A stretch of DNA of 64,000 nt from Callipepla californica brunnescens (Eukaryota; Chordata; Aves; Galliformes; Odontophoridae), in assembly GCA_023055505.1 (NCBI GenBank), contig JALIRH010000002.1, forward strand, positions 18,372,937 to 18,436,936, given 5' to 3'. Made by a program: the position numbers and the translations under genes. The notes under the pieces were generated by a model, which saw nothing but the letters and a program-made list of their open reading frames with translations, did no database searches and had not been told where the DNA came from. Numbering within the stretch: the first letter of the stretch is position 1; each line of letters starts with the position of its first letter. Shown piece by piece: positions 48,401 to 60,940 of the stretch.

Positions 48401-51400
48401 ATTTTAATTTTGACATAAAGATTTCACTGTTAGAGGAAAAATGCATACACGAGTTTGTTCTAATTTCAGCTGCTGGTGTATGCCACGCTCTCTTATGCTT
48501 TCAGGAAGCAATCAAACAAGTAAAACGGGGTAGGTTGTCAAAGCAGCAAAAAAGTATTTAAAGCAGAAGTCAGATTTTTAAGTCAAAACAAAGCATCTCT
48601 CCAAGACTGATGTTAAATTGGAACACAGAAGTATTACAGCCATTACGAATTACAAATCTGTTCGAAAATTAGATAATGTTACAGAAAAGATAAACATTCT
48701 GGATATTAAAATAATTAATTTACACTAACTTTAACCAGGAACACATAGCTTCTATGCTTTTGAGTTTAAAGAGTTAAGTTACTCATAATCTTTGTCTCAG
48801 GTTGGCATTCCTGAAAGAAATAAATGTACTTAGTGTGGTGGTGCAGATGGGTATGTGTGGTCTGTCCAGAGCCAGCACACCACACAAGTCTTTGGAAGCT
48901 TGTAGGAGTGTTGGGGCTTGGTTAAGGACTTCAGTTCCTGCTGGTGTTCTGGTACTACTGAACCTTTTGGACAAGGAGCCAGAGGGGATTCAGGAGCTTG
49001 TGAGAGGGGGAGGCATTGGTACTGCTCTGTCTTGCTGTGAATCTATGACCTGACCTGAGGTGAAGAGACGGTGAGATGTGCTCCTCAACACCTTCTTCCC
49101 AGTGCTGGAGACAGTGGTGCTGTGTACAGTGCAGCCTGAGCTTTGGGAAGAGATTTGAGTGGCCTGGGAGGGAGGGTGTGCAAGGCAGTACAAAGAGGAT
49201 AAGACAGAGATGACTCCCAACGGGAAGATAGAGGAAGATTTTAGCTGCTTTTGTAGTGAAGACTGAAAAGTTCAGTGATTGTGGTGGTGATTTTTTTTTT
49301 TATTATTATTTTTTTTAAGAATGAGCTACTGTAGCACATTCCTAGCAGCTTGAGGCTGTGAAGCTAGACACGCCTTGTGTGCAAATCTGAGGAAATCCAG
49401 TCATCTTCTGAGCATGTTCTTTACACAGTCAGTGTGTTGTCACACAGACTTGCCTTGTGCCACTTGTCTTCCCCTGCTGTTGTAGATGGTGAACCTGTTT
49501 GCTTTGAAAGCTGCAAGGCTCTGCGTACTAACTGCATTTTTTTCTTACAGATTTCATGTTTCAGGCTCTTGCAAGGAACTGCAAACGTACATTCATGCTA
49601 TATCTGATGCTCGGTGTGTGTTTGACATGGCTGTAAGTAGGATATTTGCTCACATGCACATGCTTCGGTGCAGGATCCACTCTGCACTAATCACGCTAAT
49701 GAAACAACTGTTATTGTCACAGTGTATCAATGTAAGGAACTCAGTACTTCACTGTGAGAAGTGCTAGAGGTAAAGCAGGCTTTACAATCCTAATTGAGGA
49801 CAAAAAAAATTAACAAATGAAATACCGTCTCCCTGATAGTGGGTAACCTGGTTTGCCAGTAGCTATAAAGCATTATGTTTTTACAAGCATTGATATGCTC
49901 ACATAGAAAGTATCTTTGTTTTCTAAGATGACCTACTTTCCTAGAGAAGAATGGAGCTAAATGGCTGAAATAAATAACAGCTGTTACTTTTCCTTTTAAA
50001 AACATAAGTTTCCTAGTTTGGGTAAAGTTTTCTTTCTTTGAAATTCAGATCTCAGTCCTGCAGACACACAACTGGCTTCTTAAAGTCGTTATAAAATGGG
50101 AAGCCTTTGGATGTTGGCAGTTACTGTGATGGAGCTATCTTGTCGCGTGTGATTTCTGAGGTTATTTGTTACAATGCTTAGATGTTAAAGGGGTCACATC
50201 TCGGTGTGGATCTGAATGTGGGTGACAAGTGGCTCTTTTTGGTGCTTCAGATGACTCATGTAAATAATGCTTACGTGCTCTGTATGCATTTTGTGTCTTG
50301 CAAAACCCCAAATCCCATCTCTGGAAATACTGTGTAAATGAGCAGCTCATAAAATAGAGAAGAATTGGAAGGAATGAGTTAATCTCTTGGCTTTTAATGT
50401 TGCAGTCAGCAGGTTACCTATGCTCGGTTGCATGATGTCTACTGACATCCTCATGCTATTGCTGCTCATTTTAATGGAGCTATGCTAATTTTTACTGTGA
50501 TACAGCTTGTTCACTAGACTATACTTTGCTAAGTGCAAATAAGTAGAAATAACCAAAGTAAAAAGCATGGTAAGAAGTTTATAGTTAAAGTTGTGGTGTA
50601 CTTACATGACATTCTGCCTCTTCTTTTTAGGAAGAATTTGGCTTTAAGATGAACGTGTTGGATATCGGTGGGGGCTTCACAGGTTCAGAACTTCAGCTGG
50701 AAGAGGTGTGCAATGTATTAAAAGCTGAAACTTGTTTTGATTTAGGAAGTTGAAGTGTTTTGGTTTCAAAATGCAGTAAACGTTGGCAGCTGAAACAGAC
50801 TTTGGAATAAGTGTTAAACTGTAGCCCATAAGATCCAAATAATGGGAGATCTTTTGTTTCCTTTTTAATCCTAATGCTGACTTTTATAACTGTCTGTGAC
50901 ATAACTTCTGTAAGGGCTAATAATACATAGGAAATAATAAACCTGCTCACACCATTTCAGAACAGATGATGAATCCTCTTGCCTTCAAATAACTCTTAAT
51001 GTGGATTTGGCCTCAGCTGGCCAAATGCTATTCAGTTCTGCAGAAAAAATAACCTTTGTTTTTACAGTTAGGGTTAGGTTCTTGAATGTAGGGCAGTGAA
51101 AGCAGTTGAGTGACAAGTTGCTAATGACACTCAGGATTCTCCTTTGTGAGCTTTAACTGTTCTGTTACTGGTTCAGAATCTTTTCAGCTTAAGCCACATA
51201 CTTATTTACTGAAGGTCTGCACATCAGTATTAAACAACTTCATCTGTTTCTAATAGAAGAGCTTTCAGAACTAATCACAAAAACACTTCTGAGGTTCTCC
51301 TATTTTAATACACAACTTTTAACTGTTGTGCTGGAAGAGGCTTTGAAGTGATTTGTGTCGTCTGAGTGTCCTGCAGCTTGAGCTTTGTGTGGAAGGAGGA

Positions 51401-53626
51401 ACTGCTTGATTCTCACTTGTGGAGCTCAGTCCACAGTGTTTAGCAGAGTGACCCACGTGGGAACACTCCTGGTGTAAATTTGGCTCTTCTTGTAGGGGCA
51501 CTCCTCATAGTGTAGGAACACCGTAAGCTTTGCCTCGTGCTTTTCTGAACTTCTTGCTTCTGACAGTGTGTCTGTATCTGATCGACATGTATAAGCTGAG
51601 TTTCATGCATTTTTATCTCTGGCTTCAACTTCCCAGGTTAATCATGTCATCAGGCCTTTGCTGGATGTCTACTTTCCTAAGGAATCTGGTATCGATGTGA
51701 TTGCAGAGCCTGGCTGTTACTATGTTTCATCTGCATTTACGCTGGCAGTTAACATCATTGCAAAGAAGGCTGTTGAGTGTGACAAACTTCTTCCTTCTGG
51801 AGGTAAACAATGTATTTCTCTTACACACTGTGAATTGGTGCGGATAACTGCCCTCTTCAGAAAGAAAGGACTAGTTTGTCTTGGTGTGTATTTAATATAT
51901 GCCTTATGTCTGTGCCATGTAACCCACATTCTTGGTTCTGGCTGTGTGTTATCTGTGAAACAAAGTGAGAGAGACGGTTAGGCATTTCTAGTTTACTTAC
52001 TAGATTTGACATTTCAAGTCAGTGGAGTTAAGTTCTTCACAGAAGGTGTATTGGGAAGTATGTTTTACTAGAATAACATGATAAAACAAGGTAGAGCAAG
52101 GGTTTTTTTTCTGCTAGAGTAGACATTGGATTTATATTACTCAAAATCAGTATTAATGAAGAAAGTGATTTTATTAAGCCTCACATCTAATGTTACAGCT
52201 GAGTCGGTCTCGTTTCATACTGATCAATCCATTCATAATCTTCCCATTCTAATATACGGAAGTCCCTTTTCAGGAGGCAGCAGTTGGATTATGTTGGCTT
52301 GCATGCATTTTTTTGATGATAAATAGACCCCTTTTAACCTATTTTGAAATGTTTTTAACTTGCAGTGGAGCAAGCTAGGAATGAGGATGAACCAGTATTT
52401 ACGTATTACATCAATGATGGTGTCTATGGTTCTTTTGCAACTAAATTGTCTGAGAAACTGAATACTAACCCAGAGGTTCACAAGGTGAGTCCTTCTGTGT
52501 TCCTTGAGGACAGACCTTATGGTGACAATGTATAGATTATACACAGCATATCTCTATTGTACGTACTGCATATACATGGAACTCTATAAAATTATCCTTA
52601 TTGGTACTTGAACATTTTCCTATTGAATAACCTAAATCCTGAATTACTGGTACATTTCTGTACAGAAATACAAGGAAGATGAGCCTCTGTTTGCAAGCAG
52701 CCTTTGGGGTCCATCCTGTGATGAGCTTGATCAAATTGTGGAAAACTGTCTTCTTCCTGAGCTGAGTGTTGGAGATTGGCTGATCTTCGATAACATGGGT
52801 TCTGGTACCTTAGGTGAACAGTCCACCTTCAATGACTATCAGAGGCCGCTCATTTACTACATGATGTCCTTCAGTGACTGGTAAGAAGATTCTCAATAGT
52901 TGCAAGATTTTCACCTATTTCAGGAGTGTACTCCTGCAGACAAATATAAACTGTTCAAGATGCCATGTATAGAAAGATGCAGGTGAGCTCACACACAGCT
53001 GAGTGTTTTTGAGAGCTGCAGTAAAGTTCCTGCTTGTCACTAGGGTTGACAAAGGGAAGCAATGCACCTGATGTGAGCTGAACATTTAGTGGTAGCTGTT
53101 CTTGAGTCGTAGCTGCCTATTGCTGGGCAGCAGCTGTGGAGGTTTCCCTAATAGAATTAGGAAACTGTACAGCTATAAAACTTTGCATTTGCAAACATGT
53201 GATTAGGGAAAACTAGGGAACTGCTAATGTGATTCCTTATTGTGACATGCATACAGCATTGGCATCACAGCTGTAGGCAGGGTCGTAGCATCGATGCATA
53301 GATGGTACAAGTTGCATGACGTTCTGATGCCTGAGTAACAGTTCCTGCACATCTGTTGGAGTCACAGCCTTCCTGTGTAGGAAGGTGCAGGTGGTTCTCC
53401 CATCTGCTGAGACCAAAGTCCACATATCTAGAGGCAGCAGACTTCAAATGCTATGTCCAATGTTAAATTGTGCACAGAGCGCCATATTGCAACTCATTTT
53501 TTTTTCTGCTGCAGGGATGAGATGCAAGATGCTGGAATTGCTTCAGACACATTGATGAAGAACTTCTTCTTTGTGCCTTCTTGCATTCAGCTGAGCCCAG
53601 AAGACCGCTTTTCCACTGCAGCTTAA
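42369..53626 (+). CDS. AZIN1: Antizyme inhibitor 1 (AZIN1), complete, 10 coding exons, 450 aa
   Basis: Join: 42369-42470, 44544-44717, 45007-45179, 47810-47944, 49551-49632, 50631-50705, 51637-51802, 52366-52484, 52666-52880, 53515-53626, all GT-AG, 1353 nt including TAA. The protein has the ODC/alanine-racemase fold: an N-terminal barrel holding the region corresponding to the ODC antizyme-binding element (about residues 115-140), the glycine loop GGG at 235-237, then the beta domain with WGPSCDELD at about 356-364. It binds antizyme more tightly than ODC, freeing ODC from inhibition and degradation and raising polyamine uptake and synthesis. It is not an enzyme. ODC positions K69, D88, R154, R277 and Y389 are here R69, A88, H154, C274 and G389. 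His197, the GGG loop and the Cys360 equivalent remain. The ODC C-terminal degradation tail is absent (ends FSTAA). Human AZIN1 has 448 residues. Close similarity throughout separates it from ODC1 and AZIN2. Confidence 0.97.
42471..44543. other. AZIN1: AZIN1 intron 3
   Basis: 2.1 kb, no repeat or nested gene recognised. Ends in TTGTTTTCTAG. Confidence 0.8.
44544..44717 (+). CDS. AZIN1: AZIN1 exon 4, codons 35-92
   Basis: Encodes [17 protein letters not shown] to GFACSSK. It contains the ODC Lys69 position, here AGA (Arg) at 44646-44648 in PFYTVRCNS, and the Asp88 position, here Ala in GFACSS. Phase 0 at both ends. Confidence 0.96.
45007..45179 (+). CDS. AZIN1: AZIN1 exon 5, codons 93-150 (antizyme-binding region)
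   Basis: Encodes [18 protein letters not shown] to IARNHPNAK. It covers the region equivalent to the ODC antizyme-binding element, including [14 protein letters not shown] and [10 protein letters not shown], nearly as in the mammalian protein. Codon 150 (Lys) is split AA|G by the intron. Confidence 0.96.
45180..47809. other. AZIN1: AZIN1 intron 5
   Basis: 2.6 kb with a run of 20 T at 46696-46715 and no other clear feature. Confidence 0.75.
47810..47944 (+). CDS. AZIN1: AZIN1 exon 6, codons 150-195
   Basis: Encodes [18 protein letters not shown], then [18 protein letters not shown]. His154 replaces the Arg154 of ODC. Boundaries TCTTAG|G and GTGAA|GTGAGT. Confidence 0.95.
49551..49632 (+). 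CDS. AZIN1: AZIN1 exon 7, codons 195-222
   Basis: Encodes [18 protein letters not shown] and DARCVFDMA. His197 of ODC is kept, while the ODC loop Ser200 has become Gly. Confidence 0.95.
50631..50705 (+). CDS. AZIN1: AZIN1 exon 8, codons 223-247
   Basis: Encodes [18 protein letters not shown] then SELQLEE, with the phosphate-binding glycine loop at residues 235-237 intact. Flanked by TTTTTAG| and |GTGTGC, a weaker donor than the others. Confidence 0.95.
51637..51802 (+). CDS. AZIN1: AZIN1 exon 9, codons 248-303
   Basis: Encodes [16 protein letters not shown], then [17 protein letters not shown] and KLLPSG. Cys274 stands at the ODC Arg277 position, which I recall as Ser in mammalian AZIN1. 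Confidence 0.95.
52366..52484 (+). CDS. AZIN1: AZIN1 exon 10, codons 303-342
   Basis: Encodes [18 protein letters not shown], then [16 protein letters not shown] and PEVHK. This variable linker accounts for part of the two-residue length difference from the human protein. The NDGVYGS block containing the ODC Asp332 position is kept. Confidence 0.95.
52666..52880 (+). CDS. AZIN1: AZIN1 exon 11, codons 343-414
   Basis: Encodes [18 protein letters not shown], then [15 protein letters not shown] and the beta-domain end up to SFSDW. The codon aligned with the human A-to-I recoding site (Ser367) is AAC, Asn369, at 52744-52746. Gly389 replaces ODC Tyr389. Confidence 0.95.
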
Positions 53627-54200
53627 ACAGGCATTACCGCTTCATTTAGACCTGCAGTTACGAGTCTGTAGTTTGTCTGGTCAACATTCCAGTGCGGAAG
53701 AAATGGAACAATCTTGAATTCAATTCATTCTCTTCAAAACTTGGAAAAAAAAAAAAAAATAGTAATAGCTAATGGGGACCAGGCAAAACAAGCTACAGCT
53801 ACAATTCACCGGGGGGAGGGAGGGTTAGATAACGGCGTCCAAATTTAAACTTATGTTCATTCAACCCCTGAGCGTTTAAATATGCAACAAAATGGATGAC
53901 TTAGTGGAGATGGAAACCCATCACTTGGGTTCTTCAACAGTTTACATACAAGTACACAGTTTTTATACTAAGGATTCCTGTTAGAAAAGTCTTGTAAAGT
54001 TATTGTCTTTCGCCCAGATATATCAGATGTCAGTGGGAGACCAGTGTGACTTCATTAGATGTTTAGTGTATTTAGAATGTGTAAATTTGTGCTTTGAACT
54101 GTAGTTTAATAAATGTAAAATTGCATCATAGTATTTGTTGTATTTGACCCTTGATGTATCCCTTGTACGATTGCAATAAAACTTTGTGTAGATTTTAATG
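53515..54200 (+). other. AZIN1: AZIN1 exon 12: last 37 codons and 3' UTR
   Basis: Coding part 53515-53626 encodes [16 protein letters not shown] to DRFSTAA with TAA at 53624-53626. The untranslated part runs to about 54200. It contains an internal A-rich tract at about 53743-53759, which could cause false oligo-dT priming. Confidence 0.93.
54108..54180 (+). terminator. AZIN1: Two AZIN1 poly(A) signals
   Basis: Perfect AATAAA at 54108-54113 and again at 54175-54180, the second followed by a GT-rich segment (TTTGTGTAG) and T-rich DNA. Tandem use would give 3' ends roughly 65 nt apart. Confidence 0.85.
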
Positions 54201-57019
54201 TTTTTCAGGCTACCTTTGGGAGGGGCCAGGCAGAAGAGGTAGCTGTAGAGCAGACAGATGTCCATGTGACTGGGAGGCTGCCTTCTCTTCAGGCCTTTAT
54301 TGCAGCTTGGTGTTAAACTGTAAATAATTTCAGCTTGATAAATCTGTATAAAGTGGAAATCTGACTGTTTCTGGAAGGCTAAAATGCAAGTTGTGGTGTT
54401 TAATTTTATAGTGTGACTTCATTTTCAATTCTAACAGCTGATGGCAAACCTGCAACAGATGACAAATGTATGAAGAAGAGATAGTAGTCATGTAGCTGGT
54501 GTGCATGTAGTGCCCCCAGGGCAGTGCGGGTTTGTACAGCTTCACAAGCCCTAGGAGTTCCGTAGCAGGTTTCTGGCTATTATTATTTATAGTGTCCAAT
54601 TTGTAGTCTGACTTTCAATTTCAACTAATCCTGAAGAGTCCTAACTCAGCAGAAGGGCCATGCAGGTCTTCAGAAACATCAGTGCTCTCCTGCACTGAAC
54701 TTCGTTGGAATATATCCTCAAAATGAAGGTGGAGGCATATATTCTGCTAGAGTGCAAGTGCATCAAGTAACTTGTACTGCTGAAACCACCCAGGGGCTCT
54801 CTTTATTACTGGAGCCCCTTGATGTTTTCCAGGTGACATTGGTGAGGAGGGCTGCCAGGGTTTTGAAATGATATATGAAGTTCTGGATCTTGTAATCAGC
54901 TGTTCTATCCCTGAGATGGAGGAATGATTTCTGCCTTTTGAGTTGCAATTGTATAGTGAGAGGGTGCCTTACTGAGTGAAAGATTGAGGTTTAATAAAAT
55001 GTGATGAGTTTTACTTGAGATTAAAGGAAACTTAGCAGAGCACGAACCTGTCAGATTGGACTTGTCAGGACAGTTTTATAGGCCAGGTAAGTTAAAGTAC
55101 AAAGTGACTTGCGTTGATAGCGTTAAGAAATACTGCTGGAATTAAATATCTAAAAAGGAAGGGGGGGAGGGGAAGTAACAACAGTTAGAACCCTATGCTT
55201 TCTTGAACCCAAAATTCTGATCCACCATGACATTTTAAGAAGTCAGTGTGCACTTAGCTCAGTGTACTTATTAAAGACTGCAGCATTTTTTACTGCAGAA
55301 TACAAGCTACAGTTGGCTAAGATAATTTCAAGGGGTTGTTTTGTAGTGTTGCAGTTGTTTTCTGTTAACTTGCAGGTCAGTCTAAGAACACTATCTCTGC
55401 ATGATACTGTCAGAGCAGAAATACTGATGGTGTGTGAAGGCAGCTTGCTGTTAAAAGAATGTGAATTTTGAATGTGGTATGTATTGCAGTATTGCTTATA
55501 TTGTTATTGCAACCTAGAATTTTTACTAACAACAGAAGTGGAATGATTTCATATAGTGATTACTAAGAACTAATGTGGCTTTGTCATGCTCAATACACAT
55601 CTGCAACTCCACTTGTTGCCTGGGCACTGCTCTTGCTGACCTGCTGGTGCAGCTGGCTACAGTCATCGGAATGTCACTCATTAGTGAAAGTGTTCCTGCG
55701 TGCAGTCTGTACAACAAATGGGTGGGGATGTACCCTCACACCCTTCAGCTGCATCCCAGTTCCCAAGGAGGACGCAGGACAACAGCTTGAGGCAGCACTG
55801 GGTTATGACTGCCTCTCAGCTGTGCCAGCTCCCTCAGGAGCAGCTGAGGTGTGTGACTGAGCAGCTCCACACCTGGCGTGTGTTGGCTCGGAACCCAAGG
55901 TAGGGCTGTGGATCAGTCACTGCATGTATTGCCACCGTTGTTTTTTTTTGTTGCTTTAACAAGAGTCCTGCACTGGGAGTGCTTGCCCTGGGGCTAGGGA
56001 AAAGCCCAACCTGTTAGCACGTGCAGCCCTTTCCCAACAGGCACCAGTTCCTGATGAGCAGTTGGTGTTTATTTGCTCGCAGAGCTTGGAATGGGAACAG
56101 CGGGGGTAGGCAGTGGCTGTGCACAGTGTGCTCTTGAGTAGGTTTGTGGGCTGTTCTCTGAGAGAGTACACGTGCCTGTCTGACGCAGAGCCAAGAGCTG
56201 GGTGGTGCAAGTGGGAGCAGTGCGAGGGTGACCTGCAGTCACCTGCCGTCAGGCTGTATCCTTACAGCATAATGAGCTTTCCTTCACTTGATACTTTAAT
56301 CCCTTTGCAGCTGCACAGCCTATAATCTGAGTTAGGTATGTTAATAGGTCACTTGCAGTGGGTGATGCTGAGCCCTCTTCAGAGGGAAGAGGGGCTCGGG
56401 CGGTGTGTGTGAGCCGTGCAGCCCCCAGCCACAGGTGGGCAGGCTGCTGGGCCGGAGGCACCTGAGGGCAGCGTGTTGCTGTCAGAAAAACCTCAGCTGT
56501 TTGGCTCTGGGCTCGGAGCACGGCTGAGCCGAAGTGCCCGCAGTGTGGGTGGTGACAGGATGGAGCTGCTGGGCCGGCTCCCTGCGGTGGTGGCGGGCCC
56601 GGAGCCGTGCAGGCTGCAGGCCTGGCTGTGGCCTCAGGGCTGGCGGGTCAGCGGCCAGCAGGGAGCTCCCGCCACCAGCTGCCTCAGCACTGCCGGCACC
56701 CTCCCCACGTGGATGTTCCCATTAAAAGCTCCTGTTTCAACAAGTTATTTTCCAGCAAAGCCATCAGCAGCCCCCTCTGGCTTTCCTCGACCCGTGTAGC
56801 CCTCGGCCTGGCCTGGCCTGGGGGTCAGATCCTGTGCAGCTTGGGCAGGGCTCCAGTGGGCATGGGGATGGACAGAAATAGGAGAGGAATTCCCCTCTCC
56901 AGCTCCTTGCAAAGTGATGTTTGCTTGATGCCTTATGGAACAGGTGCATGGAACAAAGCTGCTTGGCATTATTTCCATTCAGCATGCTGCTCCTTGGCTG
57001 CTCTGTTTTGCCGTTTCCC
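54201..57019. other. AZIN1-KLF10 intergenic, no gene seen
   Basis: No supportable exon. A GC-rich stretch at about 56400-56830 has open frames on both strands but few CpG, no splice framework and no family resemblance. Confidence 0.5.
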
Positions 57020-57128
57020 TGGTGTGGGGGCTGCCCCACAGCCTCTCTGGGCAGCCTGTGCCAATGCCTCACCACCCTCTGAGTGAAAAATTCCCTCTGA
57101 GCACCCAACCTATATCTCCTCTTTCAGA
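57020..57128 (-). mobile_element. CR1 LINE fragment
   Basis: CCTCTCTGGGCAGCCTGTGCC, CACCACCCTCTGAGTGAAAA and the following CCAACCTATATCTCC block match antisense CR1. The 3' tip is missing. Confidence 0.85.
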
Positions 57129-60100
57129 TTTCAAATGTTTTTGTAGAGACGAGAGAACTTTCATTTTGTGGCAGTGCTCAGGAGCTCTGTCAGGCAGCAT
57201 TCGCCCTTCATAGAGCAGCAGGTCTGCGCTGCACCTCTGTGCAGAAATTTGTTTATCTAGAAAGAGCCATCTTGTTTGCACAGCCTTGTCATTACAACAT
57301 GCCTGGAAGGAGAACTTTGAGTTCTGGTCATTCCTTCTGGAATGGTTCTCCAAGTTCATATCAGGCAGATAGCAAAGTCATTATAGTATTTAATCACATC
57401 TAGCCCTATGGAACTAATTCCCATGGCCTCTTTTACTGAAGTCCCTGCACTTGCTGCTCCTTGGGATATCTGCAGGTGCTTGTTCACTCACAGCCTCCAT
57501 GCACCTTTGGAATCTCCCCCGTAGGTGTTTGTAGCTTTGTGTGGGTGATGTGAGAACTGAGATGAAAACGACACAGCCCAAGTTGGTAAGGGCTTGGCCT
57601 GGGGGGTCCCTCATAGGAGCAGCAGTCAGAGCCCTGCAGCACAGGTATGGTTACATTTCCCATCGGTTTGGGGAAAATCACTCCTGGTTTTGGACCGCTC
57701 CCATCCCTGCCCTACAAGAGGAGATACTGTCTGGTTCCTGCAGAAGCAACTATGGGAGAAGGATGGATTTTCCCTCTCAATCCACTTTAGCATTTCATCC
57801 CTTGTTCCCATGGATGTGTGAACGCAGAGTGCTCTGCCACCGCAGTGCAGAGTCCTTCCTGGAGGGGAACCAGTGCTCACACAAAGGTGTGGTACAGTGC
57901 TCCTGCGAGAGAAGCAGGCAGGCAGGAGCATGGGGCATGCTGGAACCTGGCAGCTGCTCATCTCCTGCAGCGTGTGCTGTACTGATAGGCAGTGGGGCCC
58001 TGCAGCATGCAGCACACCTTGAGGCACACCCAGCTGCAGGCACTCCATGAACTGCTTATTGCTTCAGCACAGCTCCCAGCCTCGCTGGCAGTGCACTGGG
58101 CCCTCAGGTTAGCTGTGTCACTTTGAGTGCCAAGCCAGTGACTACAAGCCCCGGGAGTGCTGTTTGAAATACAAAGTGCAGTGGGAGCTGAGGAGCCAGG
58201 CAGCCTCTGCACGCTGCTGCTGCGTGATGGCTTCCTGATCTGGCCACAGCCCTGAGCAGCCTTTCACCTATAAAACTCTGTTTACAGATTTCACTCTTCA
58301 CCTTTTTTTGGTGGCAAAGCATTGCCTTTGTGTGTGTGTGTGTGTGTGCACTGCAGCTGGCAGAGCCATATGGTGTTTTCCTAACTTATATTTGAGTGCA
58401 GCTCTGTAACAGTTTGGCTGAGAGAGGCTTCAGATGAGAAAAACTTTCCAGGGTGTCTAATCTGTATAAATAACTGCAACAACAAAAAGCCATTTTAAAC
58501 TGATGCTTAGTGCTGCCAACCTCCTTGCTGCCGCTCTCAGGCTGAAATTGATGCAGATTGTGGCTTAAGAGCTTCATCGTCAACCAAAACAGCAAACTAG
58601 TGCGATGAATGGGCACGGTGAGGGAAACAGATGCTTTTAAAGCATCCACTAAACACGTTTTCATTTGTATTTTATGTCAGCAAGAAAGGAGTTCTTAGAA
58701 ATAATTCCATCAGGGAAAAGTTCTCACCTCGAAGTACTAAAACAAACAAGGAGTTATAGCTGAGATTTCCAGTTCTGTCTGAGGAATTCAGGTGTCCAAG
58801 TAAAACAAACCAAGTGAGCAGCTGAATCCCCTGTGCACCTGAGAGCCTTCCTGCCTGCAAGTGCAGGGCTGTGCGGGCGTGGGTGCGTGGGTTTGTGTGA
58901 GCAGAGTGCTGAAGCAACGATTCTTCCAGGGATTGTCAATCCGTAAATACCTAAACTTGAACTCCAGCTAGATGGGGTGTTTGAACGACCGCTCGGATAC
59001 TCCACCGTGTGACCTGATCAATACTGATTATTTAACAAGAGGAGATTTGACCCAGAACTTTCCAAAGCCTTAAGCTCTCTAGTACACACGGCCGGTAGGA
59101 TTATCTAGGGGCATCCAGCCAGAGTTGCTACACAGCACTGCAGTAACCAAACAAACCCACCTACACTGTGATTTTGAGCTATTTATAGCCAGTCCAAGAA
59201 CGGGACAAAAGTTTGTCCCTATATGCACAGGTCTCTTCCTGGAAACTGCAGCTTCTCTGTGTCATCCCAATTTGGACTCCTAGAGCTCTCAGCATGGGCT
59301 GCTGCACTGATTCTGTGCTTTAACAGATGCATTTCAGACACGGACTTCACTGCATAAGTTACATCTACATGTTGGCTTCTCAGCTTTGCCTCCCATCCGT
59401 ATGTTAACCAGGACAATACCATACCACTGATTTTTCTGACACACAATGCCTCTGATGGCTCCTATGTGAAATCTGAGCCTGTAACTGGCTGCAGGTGAGG
59501 AAATGCACCTGAAGTGCAAATCAAGCCCATAAAATGTATCAGCATAGCTCACAGTGGGCAGAAAACACTGGAGTGGGGTACAGCAGGGACCACAAAGGCT
59601 TTGTGAGATAAGGGGGTGATGGCCACAAGGAACCCCTCAGCTCTTTGCTGCTTTCTGTTCCACCCACACTCACACTGATGTGGCATCAACAGCTGCAGAA
59701 TCACACTCCGTTTCTGCCAGTCCAATATCAGCATTTTCTGTCCCTAAGTAGAGTGAGATGAGAGAGTATTTCACAAGGATCCCCTTTGTGTTGCCACTAC
59801 TATAGAACAGGCTAAGCCTTTTCAGCAGTACCCACGAAGAAGCTGAATGGACTGCTGGGAAGAACGTGTCAATCAACCTTCAGTCATCCATTCCAGTATA
59901 GACTGTACCCACCAAATCCGCTTCAAGTTGCCATGCACCCAAAAAAGGAGAGACCACTCCTTTTTTTTCTGGAGACCACTGCCATCTCTCAGCTGTCCCC
60001 CATCTCAGCAGTCATGGCATCCTTTCTCCTTCTTGGTCCTGCAGTAAGATTCAGGCTTCTACAGCTCCTGGATGATCACCTTCAGTATCTCTCTCCGCAG

Positions 60101-60940
60101 CTCTCACGCAGATCTCTCAGCAGCAGGGGGCTGTGCTATGGCTGGGCTGGGGAGCACACAGCCAGTATAACCCCAGGCAGCAAGGCTGAGCACTTTGCCC
60201 CTCCCCACAGCACTCCTCTGCCCAGCTGATGGCTCTCATCTTGTGGGTGCTCACAGTGGGATTCCCCTTGCCTCACCTATCTACTTTGTGGGTTTACTCA
60301 CATGTGGAAGCTGTCCAGGTTCCCATCATCCGCAGTGGAGATGGAGTCAGCAGAGCTGAGTGCAATTCATACTGCATCAGGGCGAAGAGGAAACATGCTC
60401 AAACCCCATGGTTTATTTTTACTACCACATCAATGGCCATAAAAAGAGCTATAAAAACAGATGCTTGTGCTACAAGCACCTAATCTTAGATGAATCTCAC
60501 CCACAAAGTCTGGGTACAGTTCCATTCACTTTTCTGGCTGAACCAGAGAAGAACCTCAGGCTCAGGGCCATGCGATGCAGACTGGCCTGCTTCCCAGCTG
60601 CTCAAACATGGGTCCTCTGGAGCAGATGATCTGCACCCACGGCAGATATAAGCAGAAGCACGGGGCCTGTGCCAGAGCTCTACCCACTCCTGGGTCTCCT
60701 TGGCCTTCCCGAACAGTGCACTCACCAGCACAGGCCCCATCACACAGCCCTCAGGTGCTGTTTTGCAACAGGTATGTGTGTAGGCACCTGCAGCCTTCCA
60801 GGCATTGACCTCAGCCGTGGTCCCTTCTTCCCCTTGGGGAGAGGAGACTTTGGACTTACAGCAGTTGACTGAAGGGACTGTCCCGCTCTGTGCTGTGCAG
60901 CCTCACCTGCAGCACTGGGTGCAGTTGGAGTGTCACAGAA
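57129..60940. other. Intergenic, no gene seen; (GT)n at 58328-58349
   Basis: Holds a GT dinucleotide repeat of about 11 units at 58328-58349. Many overlapping short frames, none with support. Confidence 0.5.

Noticed and set aside
42369..53626. Identification as ODC1 or AZIN2 instead of AZIN1
   Set aside because: Residues such as A88 and H154, the blocks [11 protein letters not shown] and [11 protein letters not shown] at the two ends, the missing ODC degradation tail and the neighbouring KLF10 all fit AZIN1.
56416..57086. GC-rich open frames between AZIN1 and KLF10
   Set aside because: No homology, splice framework, CpG-island character or conservation evidence; part overlaps a CR1 copy.
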